From positions 14,603 to 51,570 of the forward strand of contig NZ_SGIS01000036.1 in the NCBI RefSeq assembly GCF_004208535.1: DNA of 36,968 nt, given 5' to 3'. The notes under the pieces were generated by a model, which was not told the DNA's origin, did no database searches, and saw only the letters and a list, made by a program, of their open reading frames with translations. How positions within the stretch are numbered: the first letter of the stretch is position 1; each line of letters begins with the position of its first letter. The translations under genes were made by a program, and so were the position numbers. This DNA is from Sphingomonas populi (GTDB lineage Bacteria; Pseudomonadota; Alphaproteobacteria; Sphingomonadales; Sphingomonadaceae). Of the stretch, positions 7,005 through 15,367 are shown one piece after another.

Positions 7005-9232
7005 CAGGCGGCCTTGCCGTCCCCGTAGCTGTAATAATAGCTCGAATAGGCGTAGGTGTACGCATAATCGGCCGAGCGGTGATCGAACTTGGTGAGGATC
7101 ACGCCGACGATCGAGCTGCGGCTCGACCGCAACCGGCGCAGTGCCGACATCACCACGCGGCGCCGGCTCTTGCGCGCCTGGATCACCAGCACCGTCTCTT
7201 CGATCGCCGCCGACAGGATCGGCACGTCGGCGAGGCCAACGATCGGCGGACCGTCGAAGATCACCATGTCATAGCGCGATTCGAGATCGGCGAGCAGCCC
7301 GCGCAGGCCCCCGCTCAACAGCCGCGCCGGGTTGGGCGAGATCGGTCCGCTCGGCAGCACGTCGAAGCCGTGGCTGTCATGGACGATCACGTCAGCGGCG
7401 CGCCGCTCACCGTTGAGCGCGTTGGCGAAGCCGTCGCCGTTGTTGAAGCCGAGCATCTTGTGAAGCGACGGTCGCCGCATGTCGGCATCGACCAGCAACA
7501 CGCGCTTGCCCTGTTCGGCGAAACTCTGCGCGAGCGAGATCGCCGTCGTGGTCTTGCCCTCGTTGGGGTTCGCACTGGTGACGAGCAAGGATTTGGGCGC
7601 ACCGTTCGCCCCTGCGAGCTGCAATGCGGTGCGCGCGGCGAAATACGCCTCGACGAAGCTCGACCGCGCCTTGGCGAGTTCGCCGATCGGAGTCTCGTCC
7701 TCGTCGAGCCTGGGGATCATGCCGAGCAACGGCAGGCCGAGATTGGTCTCGACATCTTCGGGCATCTTGAAGGTGTCGTCGAGGAAGTCGAGGAGGAAGG
7801 CCACGCCCAGACCGATGGCGAGACCGCCGACCAGCGCGATCAGCAGGTTGAGCCACAGGATCGGCCACGCCGGCGAACCGGGCGCGCGTGCGCGGTCGAT
7901 GATCGACACGTTGTTCGAGCTACTGCCGCCCGAGACGCCGATTTCCTTGTAGCGCGAAAGCAGTGCGTCATACAGCGCGCGGTTGGTATCCACCTCGCGC
8001 TGCAGGATCATATACTGGATGCTGCGCGACTGGACGTCGAGCACCTGGCTGGTTGCCTTGGCGAGCTGGTCGTCGAGCGCCTTTTCCTTATCGAGCGCGA
8101 GCTGGTAATTGCCCTTCACGACCTGGAGCAGCTTGCCGCGCTGCGCATCCATTTGCTTCTGGATCGCGCCCATCTGCGCACGCAGCTCGACCATCGCCGG
8201 GAAGTTCGGTTTGAAGGTCTGCGCCTTCTGCTGATAGTCGCTTTGCAACGTCGACAGCTTGCCGGCCAGCTCGTTGAGCTGGGCATCGTTGGTGGATTGC
8301 GCGAGCGCGCCGGCGTTTGACGTCTGCGCGAGCTGCCAGGCGGCCTCGGCATCGACACGCTGCGCCTTCGCGGTGACGGCGGCGGTGTTGATGACGTTGA
8401 GCGACGCCGAATCGAGCGACTGCGCCTGCGCGCCGGGCTTGCCCGCGTCGGTGACGCTGATGATCTTTTCGTGCGAGGCGTAATCGACCAGATCCCGCTC
8501 GGACTTTTCGAGCTTGGCCTTGAGTTCGAGCAGCCGGCGACCGACGAAGTCCCCGGCATATTTCGACGACAGGAACTGGCGCTCGATCGAATCCTGGATG
8601 AACTCGTCGATCGCCGCGTTGGCGATCGCTGCCGCCATCTGCGGGTTGCGATCCTCATACTGGACCTGGACCAGCAGCGACGTGCCATATTGGGTCGCGG
8701 TGAGGTTCTGCATGACCTTCGCCGTCGCGGCGTCGAACGCCTGCTGCAGCGCGGCCGGGCTCGGCGTCGATTCGTTCTGGAAAACCCCGCCGAACGTTCC
8801 GCTGCCGATGAAATCGCGGTTGGTCGCGAGGTTGAGGCGGCGGACGATGCCCTGCGCGGTCACGCGGCTGGTCATCAGCGCGAATTGCGTGTTGAGGAAC
8901 GCCTGGTCGTTTTCCGTGCTCTGCGCGGTGTTCGCGCCTTGCGTATCGACGACGCGCGGCGCCTCGCGCTGCACCTGGAAGGTGGCGCGGGCGATATAGA
9001 CCGGCGGCGAGAACACCGTGAACAGCAGCGCGATCACCAGCGCCGCGAGCGTGATGCCGAGGATCAGCCAGCGCCGCTTGAGCACCACCGCGATGAAGTT
9101 CTGCAAGCCGTTGCTCGCGCCCGCACCGACTCCACCGATCGCCTGCCACGGCCGTGCCGCCGCGCCGCGCGCGCCGTCATCCTGCCAGACATCGCCGGGT
9201 GCCGGTTCCATCGCGGAGGTGCGTTCATTCAT
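7004..9232 (-). CDS. Wzc/GumC-like polysaccharide co-polymerase with BY-kinase domain (system 1)
   Basis: A 742-residue inner-membrane protein combining a chain-length domain and a bacterial tyrosine kinase. Transmembrane helix 1 is at about 55-74. A long periplasmic coiled-coil region follows and TM2 is at about 455-478. The cytoplasmic kinase has Walker A SANPNEGKTTTA (about 551-562), Walker A' VLLVDADMRRP and Walker B DMVIFDGPP. The C-terminal tail has eight tyrosines within 15 residues (about 720-735), the autophosphorylation cluster. Such proteins set polymer length and open the Wza channel through cycles of phosphorylation. It lies between the wza-like gene (45-base gap) and the TPR-like gene (overlapping), clearly one operon. 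No phosphatase gene is present nearby. Confidence 0.93.
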   Translation of the reverse strand: MNERTSAMEPAPGDVWQDDGARGAAARPWQAIGGVGAGASNGLQNFIAVVLKRRWLILGITLAALVIALLFTVFSPPVYIARATFQVQREAPRVVDTQGANTAQSTENDQAFLNTQFALMTSRVTAQGIVRRLNLATNRDFIGSGTFGGVFQNESTPSPAALQQAFDAATAKVMQNLTATQYGTSLLVQVQYEDRNPQMAAAIANAAIDEFIQDSIERQFLSSKYAGDFVGRRLLELKAKLEKSERDLVDYASHEKIISVTDAGKPGAQAQSLDSASLNVINTAAVTAKAQRVDAEAAWQLAQTSNAGALAQSTNDAQLNELAGKLSTLQSDYQQKAQTFKPNFPAMVELRAQMGAIQKQMDAQRGKLLQVVKGNYQLALDKEKALDDQLAKATSQVLDVQSRSIQYMILQREVDTNRALYDALLSRYKEIGVSGGSSSNNVSIIDRARAPGSPAWPILWLNLLIALVGGLAIGLGVAFLLDFLDDTFKMPEDVETNLGLPLLGMIPRLDEDETPIGELAKARSSFVEAYFAARTALQLAGANGAPKSLLVTSANPNEGKTTTAISLAQSFAEQGKRVLLVDADMRRPSLHKMLGFNNGDGFANALNGERRAADVIVHDSHGFDVLPSGPISPNPARLLSGGLRGLLADLESRYDMVIFDGPPIVGLADVPILSAAIEETVLVIQARKSRRRVVMSALRRLRSSRSSIVGVILTKFDHRSADYAYTYAYSSYYYSYGDGKAA

Positions 9233-9277
9233 GAATCGTTCGCCAAATCTCGAGCCGAAGGTGAACCTGCAGGGTCA

Positions 9278-10036
9278 TCAGAAACGGTTTGCCACGTCTG
9301 CCGCGCGGAACACGCCGAGCACCGGCACCACGCCCTTGTACAGATTCTGCAGCAGCACCTTTCCGGCGGATCGCTCGACCACGACCGTGTCGTTGCCATA
9401 CAGAACCGGATCGGCCATCCGCCCATCACGGATCATCGTCACGTCGAAGACCGCTGCGTTTTTCTGGTTGTTGATCGTGCGGAAGACGGCGACGATATGC
9501 TCGTTGGCCACGTTGTCGGTGCCTTTCGCCTGCGCGATCGCCTGCAGAAGGCTGCTCTTGCCCTGTACCGGATAGACGCCCGGCTGGTTGACCGCGCCCT
9601 CGACGGTGAGCCGCTGGCCGACCGATTCGGAAACCGCCACCGTCACGTCGGGATGGTGCATGACCGACTGGCCAAGCCGCGAGGCGATCTCGGCACGAAC
9701 CTCGGCCGGAGTGTGGCCGCCAGCCAGCACCTGGCCGACAAACGGCAAGGCGATCTGCCCGGCCTGATCGACCGTGACGATCTTGGTCAGTTCCGGGAAT
9801 TGGTACACCGCAATGTCAAGCTTGTCCTGCGGCGCGATATAATACGCCGGGGCGATATCGCCGATCGCATTGCGTGGATCGGGTTCGGGCAAGGTCGTGA
9901 CTGGCACGACCGCCGTCGCTGTGCCGTCGCGGATCGCGCTGTGCGTCGCACATCCGCTGGACAGACCGACGAGACTCAAAGCCAGCGCACCAAGCATGGC
10001 TTTATTGGTCGGCAAACACACACTGCCCGATCGCAT
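9278..10036 (-). CDS. Wza-like polysaccharide export lipoprotein (system 1)
   Basis: About 252 residues from the chosen ATG at 10036. A hydrophobic leader ends in the lipobox LSSGC at about residue 30, which predicts an outer-membrane lipoprotein. The polysaccharide-export domain (AYYIAPQDKLDIAVYQFPE, then ALPFVGQVLAGGHTPAEV) is followed by an SLBB domain beginning LTVEGAVNQPGVYPV. It forms the outer-membrane or periplasmic export channel partner of the Wzc-like kinase encoded just downstream. Alternative GTG and TTG starts lie two and one codons before the ATG. It is the first gene of a three-gene - strand operon and is divergent from the CMP-sugar synthetase gene. Confidence 0.9.
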   Translation of the reverse strand: MRSGSVCLPTNKAMLGALALSLVGLSSGCATHSAIRDGTATAVVPVTTLPEPDPRNAIGDIAPAYYIAPQDKLDIAVYQFPELTKIVTVDQAGQIALPFVGQVLAGGHTPAEVRAEIASRLGQSVMHHPDVTVAVSESVGQRLTVEGAVNQPGVYPVQGKSSLLQAIAQAKGTDNVANEHIVAVFRTINNQKNAAVFDVTMIRDGRMADPVLYGNDTVVVERSAGKVLLQNLYKGVVPVLGVFRAADVANRF

Positions 10037-10042
10037 CACCAA

Positions 10043-10239
10043 TAGCCCCGCTTTTCAACTGACGAGGTCTAGCATCCCCGTCATGTTGCCCATGCACAAA
10101 ATATCGGTAGCACTCGCCCGTCCCGATCAGCAATAGGAAACAACACGGCGAAGCATATCGTTATGGTCGAGATCGGGTAAAGCTGCCGTCGTTCACGTTC
10201 GCCTTGTCGCGGACTTCGGGCTTACGATGCGGTGTTTCC
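10043..10239. promoter_or_regulatory. Divergent intergenic region between wza-like and neuA-like genes
   Basis: About 200 bases separate two divergent operon heads, so both promoters should be here. The segment is less GC-rich than its surroundings around 10085-10150. I found no -35/-10 pair or dyad strong enough to name. Confidence 0.3.
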
Positions 10240-10252
10240 AAGGAGTTTGGCG

Positions 10253-11425
10253 TTGCAGACACTCGCGATCATCCCCGCGCGCGGCGGCTCCAAGGGCATT
10301 CCGCGCAAGAACGTACTGCCGCTCGGCGGCACGCCGCTGATCGCGCATACCATATATGCTGCATGTGCGGCATCGCGCGTCAGCCGCGTGGTGGTGAGCA
10401 CCGACGACGACGAGATCGCGAGCGTCGCGCTACACCACGGCGCCGAGGTGGTACGCCGCCCCGCCGAACTCGCCACCGATACCGCCTCGTCGGAAGCCGC
10501 GCTGCTCCACACGCTCGACGTGTTGCGTGCGGACGAGGGCTACGAACCCGATCTGCTCGTCTTCCTGCAATGTACCTCGCCGCTCACCGCGCCCGAGGAT
10601 ATCGACGGCACGATCGCCGCGCTGATCGACGCGCACGCCGACAGCGCGCTCGCGGTGACGACATTTCATTATTTCCTATGGGCCGAGGACGAAGCCGGCG
10701 CGCACGGCATCAACCACGACAAGAGCGTGCGGCTGATGCGCCAGCAGCGCACGCCCGAATATCTCGAAACCGGCGCGGTCTACGTGATGAAGACCGCCGG
10801 CTTCCGCGCCGCGCGCCACCGCTTCTTCGGCAAGACCGTGCTGTTCGACACGCCGGTCGAACGCCGGCTCGAAATCGACGAGCCGGAGGATTTCCGAATC
10901 GCCGAGGAACGCATCGCGCGACTCACCGCGCGCGCGCCTGGCCTGCCCACCCGCGTCTCGGCGCTGGTGATGGATTTCGACGGCGTGCTCACCGACGATC
11001 GCGTCTTCGTCAGCGAAAGTGGCGAGGAGAGCGTGGTGTGTTCGCGCCGCGACGGCATGGGCATCGAGCGGCTGCGTGCCGCCGGTCTGCCGATGCTGGT
11101 GATCTCGAAGGAGACCAACCCGGTCGTCGCCGCGCGCTGCCGCAAGCTGCGATTGCCCTATCATCACGGCATCGAGGGCAAGCTCGCGGTGCTGCAAACC
11201 TGGCTCGCCGAGAACGCGATCGACCCGGCCGGAACGGTCTATGTCGGCAACGACGTCAACGATCTCGAATGCATGGCGGCGGTCGGTTGCGCGGTCGCGC
11301 CGCAGGACGCGCATCCGCGCGCGCTGGCGGCGGCGGCTTTGGTGCTCGACGCCGATGGCGGGCGCGGCGCGATTCGGCTGCTTGCCGATCTGCTCGAAGC
11401 CGGCGGGCATCTCGCGCGTGGCTGA
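10253..11425 (+). CDS. CMP-nonulosonate (sialic acid-type) cytidylyltransferase fused to KdsC-like HAD phosphatase
   Basis: A 390-residue bifunctional protein. Residues 1 to about 225 are a NeuA-type cytidylyltransferase: IIPARGGSKGIPRKN at the nucleotide site, then FLQCTSPLTAPEDID, and YLETGAVYVMK. Residues from about 235 are a KdsC-like HAD phosphatase with DFDGVLTDD (catalytic D-x-D at about 241-243), the VISKE motif, a Lys in EGKLAVLQ and YVGNDVNDLECM, so the full catalytic set is retained. It would activate a nonulosonic acid as its CMP derivative and may dephosphorylate the 9- (or 8-) phosphate precursor. The TTG start at 10253 is chosen because AAGGAG ends 7 bases before it; a GTG seven codons upstream lacks such a site. 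Its 3' end overlaps the next gene by 8 bases. Confidence 0.88.
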   Translation: MQTLAIIPARGGSKGIPRKNVLPLGGTPLIAHTIYAACAASRVSRVVVSTDDDEIASVALHHGAEVVRRPAELATDTASSEAALLHTLDVLRADEGYEPDLLVFLQCTSPLTAPEDIDGTIAALIDAHADSALAVTTFHYFLWAEDEAGAHGINHDKSVRLMRQQRTPEYLETGAVYVMKTAGFRAARHRFFGKTVLFDTPVERRLEIDEPEDFRIAEERIARLTARAPGLPTRVSALVMDFDGVLTDDRVFVSESGEESVVCSRRDGMGIERLRAAGLPMLVISKETNPVVAARCRKLRLPYHHGIEGKLAVLQTWLAENAIDPAGTVYVGNDVNDLECMAAVGCAVAPQDAHPRALAAAALVLDADGGRGAIRLLADLLEAGGHLARG

Positions 11426-12380
11426 TCCCGCCGGCCCCGTCGCGGCGCTGCCGCGCTCGCGGCTGCACCTCCAGTTCCTGCTCGATAATGCCGCAGACCC
11501 CGATGTCGTGCTGTTCCGCGACGAAGCGATGCGCGGCCCGCTCGAACGCCATTTCGCCGGGCGCTTGCTGTATCTCGGCCGCGAGACTCTGCCGGGACGC
11601 AGTCTCGCGACGTTCACCGCCGCGCGCCGCGCCAACCGTGGCTATTATCCGGCGGTCGCGGCGCTGCTCGCGCCCTACCGATTCGCGCGCACGATCCTGT
11701 TCCTCGAAGGCGAACCGCTAGAACGCTTCCTGCAGACGCTGCCGGGCCTTGGCGCGATCGAACTGTGGGAGGATGGGCTGTCGCACTACGTCGATCTCAC
11801 CTCGAACCGTTGGTACGCGGCGCGCGGGCTCGTGCAGGCGGCGGCGGGCTTCTATCCGCGCCACATCACGCGGCGGCGGATCGACCGCAGCACGGTGACG
11901 GTGCGCGACCGCTTCGAACGGCGCAACCTCGTGCTGCGTACACCCGCCGAACCCACGACCGCGCGCGACGAATTGCTGCTGATCGGCTCCCCACTGGTCG
12001 AGGATCGCATCGTCGGCGAAGCCCGCTTCCGCACCGCGCTGGCGGAAATCGCGGCGGCCAGCCCCTGCCCGGTCCGCTACCTGCCGCACCCGCGCGAGGA
12101 TATCGCCCGGCTGGAGCGCAGCCTCGCCGGCACCGCGATCACGCTCGAACCCAATCCCGAAGGGCTGATCGCGCACGCCGCGCACTATCGCTACACCGCC
12201 TATGCGGCGGCGGTCTCGACCGGGCTGATCGACCTCGGCCGCTACGAGCGCAGCCTGTTCCTGCCGGGGCTGTTCGGGCTGAAGCGGATGGCGCGCGTGC
12301 TACGCGGCTGGTCGGCGAACCCGGTCGCAGTGGCGGATAACGGCATCGCGCTGAAGCACTTCATCGAGACCCGCGCGTAA
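11418..12380 (+). CDS. Putative GT52-like (sialyl) glycosyltransferase
   Basis: About 320 residues from a GTG that overlaps the preceding stop by 8 bases. The C-terminal half has the arrangement of GT52 transferases: LLIGSPLVED near residue 190, RYLPHPRED near residue 222, then EPNPEGLIAHA and a Ser/Thr-containing stretch YAAAVSTGLIDL. Known GT52 members include lipooligosaccharide alpha-2,3-sialyltransferases that use CMP-Neu5Ac. Being coupled to the CMP-sugar synthetase gene strongly suggests use of that CMP-sugar. The N-terminal half is less recognisable. Family membership rests on motif recall, and the acceptor is unknown. It ends convergently, overlapping the 3' end of the next - strand gene by 20 bases. 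Confidence 0.65.
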   Translation: MADPAGPVAALPRSRLHLQFLLDNAADPDVVLFRDEAMRGPLERHFAGRLLYLGRETLPGRSLATFTAARRANRGYYPAVAALLAPYRFARTILFLEGEPLERFLQTLPGLGAIELWEDGLSHYVDLTSNRWYAARGLVQAAAGFYPRHITRRRIDRSTVTVRDRFERRNLVLRTPAEPTTARDELLLIGSPLVEDRIVGEARFRTALAEIAAASPCPVRYLPHPREDIARLERSLAGTAITLEPNPEGLIAHAAHYRYTAYAAAVSTGLIDLGRYERSLFLPGLFGLKRMARVLRGWSANPVAVADNGIALKHFIETRA

Positions 12381-13614
12381 CGCCGGCCCGATTCGCCACC
12401 ACCTCCGCGATCAGCCCAGCGCACCGCGCCGCCGCATGGCCATCGACGGTGCCGACCTCGTCGCCGACCTTGCCCCAATCAACCGTCGCCGGCACCCCGT
12501 CCGCCTGCACCAGCACGTCGGCGATCGCCTCGGCGGTGGCGGCGACCGGAATGCCGATCCCGGTCAGCCAGCGCTGCTTGTCGGCCTCGGCCGCCTCGGC
12601 GAAGGCGGTGGTGGGGACCGGCACGCACACCACCGGCCGATTCGCCAGCAACGCCTCGAGCATACCGCTCGAATAATGGCCGATCACCAGATCGACCTCG
12701 GGCAGCACCGCTTCGAGCGGTGCCGCGCCGCGATCCTCGGTTACCGCAAACCTCAACGCAGCCCGCAGCACCGCCGCATCGTCCCCCGAAGAGCGCGGGT
12801 GCGACCGAATCGTCAGCGCGAGCGGCCGCGCGGCGGCGGCAGCGTTCAGCCCCTCCGCCAGCACGCGCTGAACCCCATACGCCGCCGCCGCATCGACCTT
12901 GCCATGCGCCGCGAACGGCTGGACGAGGTACAACACCCGCAGCGGCCCGGCATCCCCCGCCCGCCCGCGCAGCGAGGCGAGCGGATCGAAGCGCGGGATA
13001 CCCCCGACCACCACCGTCTCGGGCGCAAGCCCCGCCGCGATCCACCGCGCCCGGTACGAATCGGAGGCGGCGATTACGCGGTCGTGCCCGGCCATGCCGT
13101 AATCGGGCATCGGCGGCAGCACGCGCAGCAGCCGCGTCGCCAGCGGCGCCGCCAGCGCCTTGGCGCGCAACAGCCCCGATCGCGGCGCGCCATGCCCGAT
13201 CGCACAGAACGGCCCCTCCTGAAGCAGCACCGTCGCCGCGCCCTGGCGCCGCGCCGCCGCCAGCATCGCCGTCTCGATGTAGATGCGGTCGTGGCAGGTG
13301 ACGACCACATCGGCGTCCGCGCCGATCAGCCCGGCGGCATAGTCGATCATTCGGCGGTACACCCTTTGCCCGCCGTTCAGCACCATGTTCGCCGACCAGC
13401 TCGCCGTATAACGTTTCAGCCCGCACGCATCGGGGTGCGCGCGCAGAATCGCGCCGGGGCCGTCATAGCCGGTGATGCCGCCGGTGCGCAGATTGAACGG
13501 CTGGGTATCGACGAAGCGAATCGGCTGGTCCGGCAAGTATTGCGCCAGCGCCGCCGCCAGCGCCGCCAGTGTGCGGCCCGAAGAACCGCCCGTTCCCATC
13601 AAGATCACCGCCAA
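12361..13614 (-). CDS. GT-B fold glycosyltransferase (UDP-sugar or CDP-glycerol type), family uncertain
   Basis: This 417-residue protein starts MAVILMGTGGSSGRTLA, a Rossmann-type Gly-rich loop. Its second half has IRSHPRSSGDD and the donor-site-like GHYSSGMLEALLANRPVV, as in GT-B enzymes of capsule assembly (UDP-GlcNAc epimerase-like or CDP-glycerophosphotransferase-like folds). It probably adds a residue to the polysaccharide of this locus. The TTG start at 13614 has GAGGA eight bases upstream; GTG (codon 3) and ATG (codon 6) are alternatives. It is a single-gene unit, convergent with the GT52-like gene and divergent from the polymerase gene. Confidence 0.65.
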   Translation of the reverse strand: MAVILMGTGGSSGRTLAALAAALAQYLPDQPIRFVDTQPFNLRTGGITGYDGPGAILRAHPDACGLKRYTASWSANMVLNGGQRVYRRMIDYAAGLIGADADVVVTCHDRIYIETAMLAAARRQGAATVLLQEGPFCAIGHGAPRSGLLRAKALAAPLATRLLRVLPPMPDYGMAGHDRVIAASDSYRARWIAAGLAPETVVVGGIPRFDPLASLRGRAGDAGPLRVLYLVQPFAAHGKVDAAAAYGVQRVLAEGLNAAAAARPLALTIRSHPRSSGDDAAVLRAALRFAVTEDRGAAPLEAVLPEVDLVIGHYSSGMLEALLANRPVVCVPVPTTAFAEAAEADKQRWLTGIGIPVAATAEAIADVLVQADGVPATVDWGKVGDEVGTVDGHAAARCAGLIAEVVANRAGVTRGSR

Positions 13615-13781
13615 CGACTGGGTCCTCGCGATTCGGGTTCAAGGTGCATCCTACCCATCGTCGTGTTCGATATTGGCACGAAGCGCCGCTGCCATTGCGT
13701 GCCGACATCCATGCGCGAGCGTCTTGAACAAAAAAAGCGAACGTGAGAAGTGGTCTCATGCCCGATCGCGAGACCCTTTGA
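13615..13781. promoter_or_regulatory. Divergent intergenic region before the polymerase gene
   Basis: These 167 bases contain starts in both directions. A short inverted repeat GGTCTC/GAGACC at 13752-13757/13770-13775 lies only 6 bases before the polymerase ATG at 13782 and could mask its ribosome site in the mRNA. An A-rich patch (AACAAAAAAAG, around 13729-13739) is conspicuous in this GC-rich DNA. Confidence 0.35.
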
Positions 13782-15215
13782 ATGGACGAGCTCCGTGAAC
13801 GCGCGCGGGCGGCCGGACTGTTCGCCCCGGACTTCGTGGCTGCGCTGCTGCTGCTCGCCGCCGGCATCATCCTCGGCGGGTCGTCGCGGCCGTCGGTTGG
13901 CAATCTGCTGGTCCAGCTCGCTGCGCTCGGCATCCTGACCTGGCTCGTCATCCGCAAGCGGATCGCTTTGCCCGAAGGCGCGGCGCGAATCGCCGTCTGG
14001 CTGATGCTCGCCATCGCCGCTTTGCCCTTGCTCTATTCGGTGCCGCTGCCGCCGGCGATTTGGTCGAGCGTGCCGGGCCGCGACCTCGCGCTGCGCACCT
14101 ATGCGCTCGCCGGCATCGTACCGCCGTGGCACGGCCTGGGCCTGCGGGATGGGGTCGGCGTGCTTACCGCGCTGCACCTGCTCGCGCCGATCGTGATGTT
14201 CCTGATCGCGGTGCGATTGACCACGGTACAGCGCTGGGCGTTGCTCTACGGCTTCCTCGCGGTGACGCTGATCGCGATCATGGTCGGCTTCGCGCAGGTG
14301 CCGGGCGGCGCGTCGCGCGCGCTGCATTTCTACGACATCTCCAGCATCAACGGCGCGCTCGGCTTCTTCCCCAACCGCAACCATATGGCGACGCTGATGC
14401 TGTGTACGCTGCCGCTCGCCGCCGCCGGCGCGCTGGCATGGTTCCGCGAACGCGGCGATGAGGCACGCGGGCTGGCGCTCGGCGGCGCGACCCTGTTCGG
14501 GCTGGCGATCGTCGCCTTGGTCGCGACCAGCGCGCGCGCCGGGCTGGTGCTGGCGGTGCCGGTGCTGGTCGGCTGCGCCTTGCTCGCCCGCATCATGCCG
14601 CCCAGCCGCCGCAGCACCGCAGCCGGCACCGTACCGACGCTGCTGCTATGGGGCGCGATCTGCCTCGCCCTGGTCGCGGTGGTCGGCGGGCTCGCCTATA
14701 GTTCGGTCGGCAGCAAATTGGCCACGCGCGTGCAGACCGAGGGCGTGGTCGATTCGGACCGTATCGAGTTCGCGCGGCTGACGGCGTCGGCGGTTCCGCG
14801 CTTCCTGCCGTTCGGCAGCGGCCCGGCCACCTTCCGCCCGGTCTATGCGATGGTCGAGCCGGTCGACGACATGCGGCCCTATTTCATCAACCACGCGCAT
14901 GACGATTATCTCGAAATCCTGCTCGAATATGGCGTGCCCGGCGCGCTGCTGCTGCTCGCCGCGCTGGCGTGGCTGGGCTGGGCCGGCATCGCCGCGTGGT
15001 TCGACGCCGACGCGCCCGACCGGCCGATCCGCTGCGCGGCGAGCGTCGCCGTCGCCGCGATCCTGCTTCACTCGACCTTCGATTATCCGGTCCGCACGAC
15101 GACGATCGCGATCCTGCTCGCCGTGTTCGCCGCGCTGATGGTGGCGAGTGGGCCATCGGTGGAAACGCGCAGCCCCAAGAGGATTAAACGCCGCACGCGT
15201 ATTCGAATTGCCTGA
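13782..15215 (+). CDS. O-antigen ligase/polymerase family membrane protein (Wzy-like)
   Basis: This 477-residue protein has about twelve hydrophobic segments and belongs to the O-antigen ligase/Wzy-C family. Hallmarks are the periplasmic motif GFFPNRNHMATLML (about residue 192), the large periplasmic loop with LPFGSGPATFRPVY, and HAHDDYLEILLEYGVPGALLLL (about residue 370), equivalent to the H-x-H-N-x-Y-L signature. In the setting of Wzx, Wzc and Wza it most likely polymerises lipid-linked repeat units at the periplasmic face rather than ligating O-antigen; sequence alone cannot separate the two. It is probably the first gene of the + strand transcript, and a terminator-like hairpin follows it. 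Confidence 0.85.
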   Translation: MDELRERARAAGLFAPDFVAALLLLAAGIILGGSSRPSVGNLLVQLAALGILTWLVIRKRIALPEGAARIAVWLMLAIAALPLLYSVPLPPAIWSSVPGRDLALRTYALAGIVPPWHGLGLRDGVGVLTALHLLAPIVMFLIAVRLTTVQRWALLYGFLAVTLIAIMVGFAQVPGGASRALHFYDISSINGALGFFPNRNHMATLMLCTLPLAAAGALAWFRERGDEARGLALGGATLFGLAIVALVATSARAGLVLAVPVLVGCALLARIMPPSRRSTAAGTVPTLLLWGAICLALVAVVGGLAYSSVGSKLATRVQTEGVVDSDRIEFARLTASAVPRFLPFGSGPATFRPVYAMVEPVDDMRPYFINHAHDDYLEILLEYGVPGALLLLAALAWLGWAGIAAWFDADAPDRPIRCAASVAVAAILLHSTFDYPVRTTTIAILLAVFAALMVASGPSVETRSPKRIKRRTRIRIA

Positions 15216-15264
15216 CCGGGCCGCTTTGGCTATGTAATGGGTAAGCTCGGATGCCGCGCATGGG

Positions 15265-15304
15265 GCGCCGATCCAGCATAACGTTTGTGGATCAGGCGCG
15301 TTTT
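15265..15304 (+). terminator. Intrinsic-terminator-like hairpin between the wzy-like and neuB-like genes
   Basis: An 11-bp stem (GCGCCGATCCA at 15265-15275 with TGGATC-A-GGCGC at 15288-15299, one bulged A) with a 12-nt loop is followed by GTTTTGCTT. It lies 50 bases after the polymerase stop and about 65 before the next start. It could end the first transcript or attenuate read-through into the nonulosonate synthase gene. Confidence 0.5.
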
Positions 15305-15367
15305 GCTTGCGTGGAGGATGCCTCCTTCATGCCGCGCGATGGTGAGCGTCAGTCGCAGGAGTGCTTG

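Noticed and set aside
13744..13775. GGTCTC/GAGACC repeat before wzy as a riboswitch or terminator
   Set aside because: The stem is only 6 bp and lacks a T-run; noted only as possible masking of the start.
15251..15367. N-terminal extension of the NeuB-like protein
   Set aside because: The extra 39 residues are not conserved and include the terminator-like hairpin; a good ribosome site sits just before the ATG at 15368.
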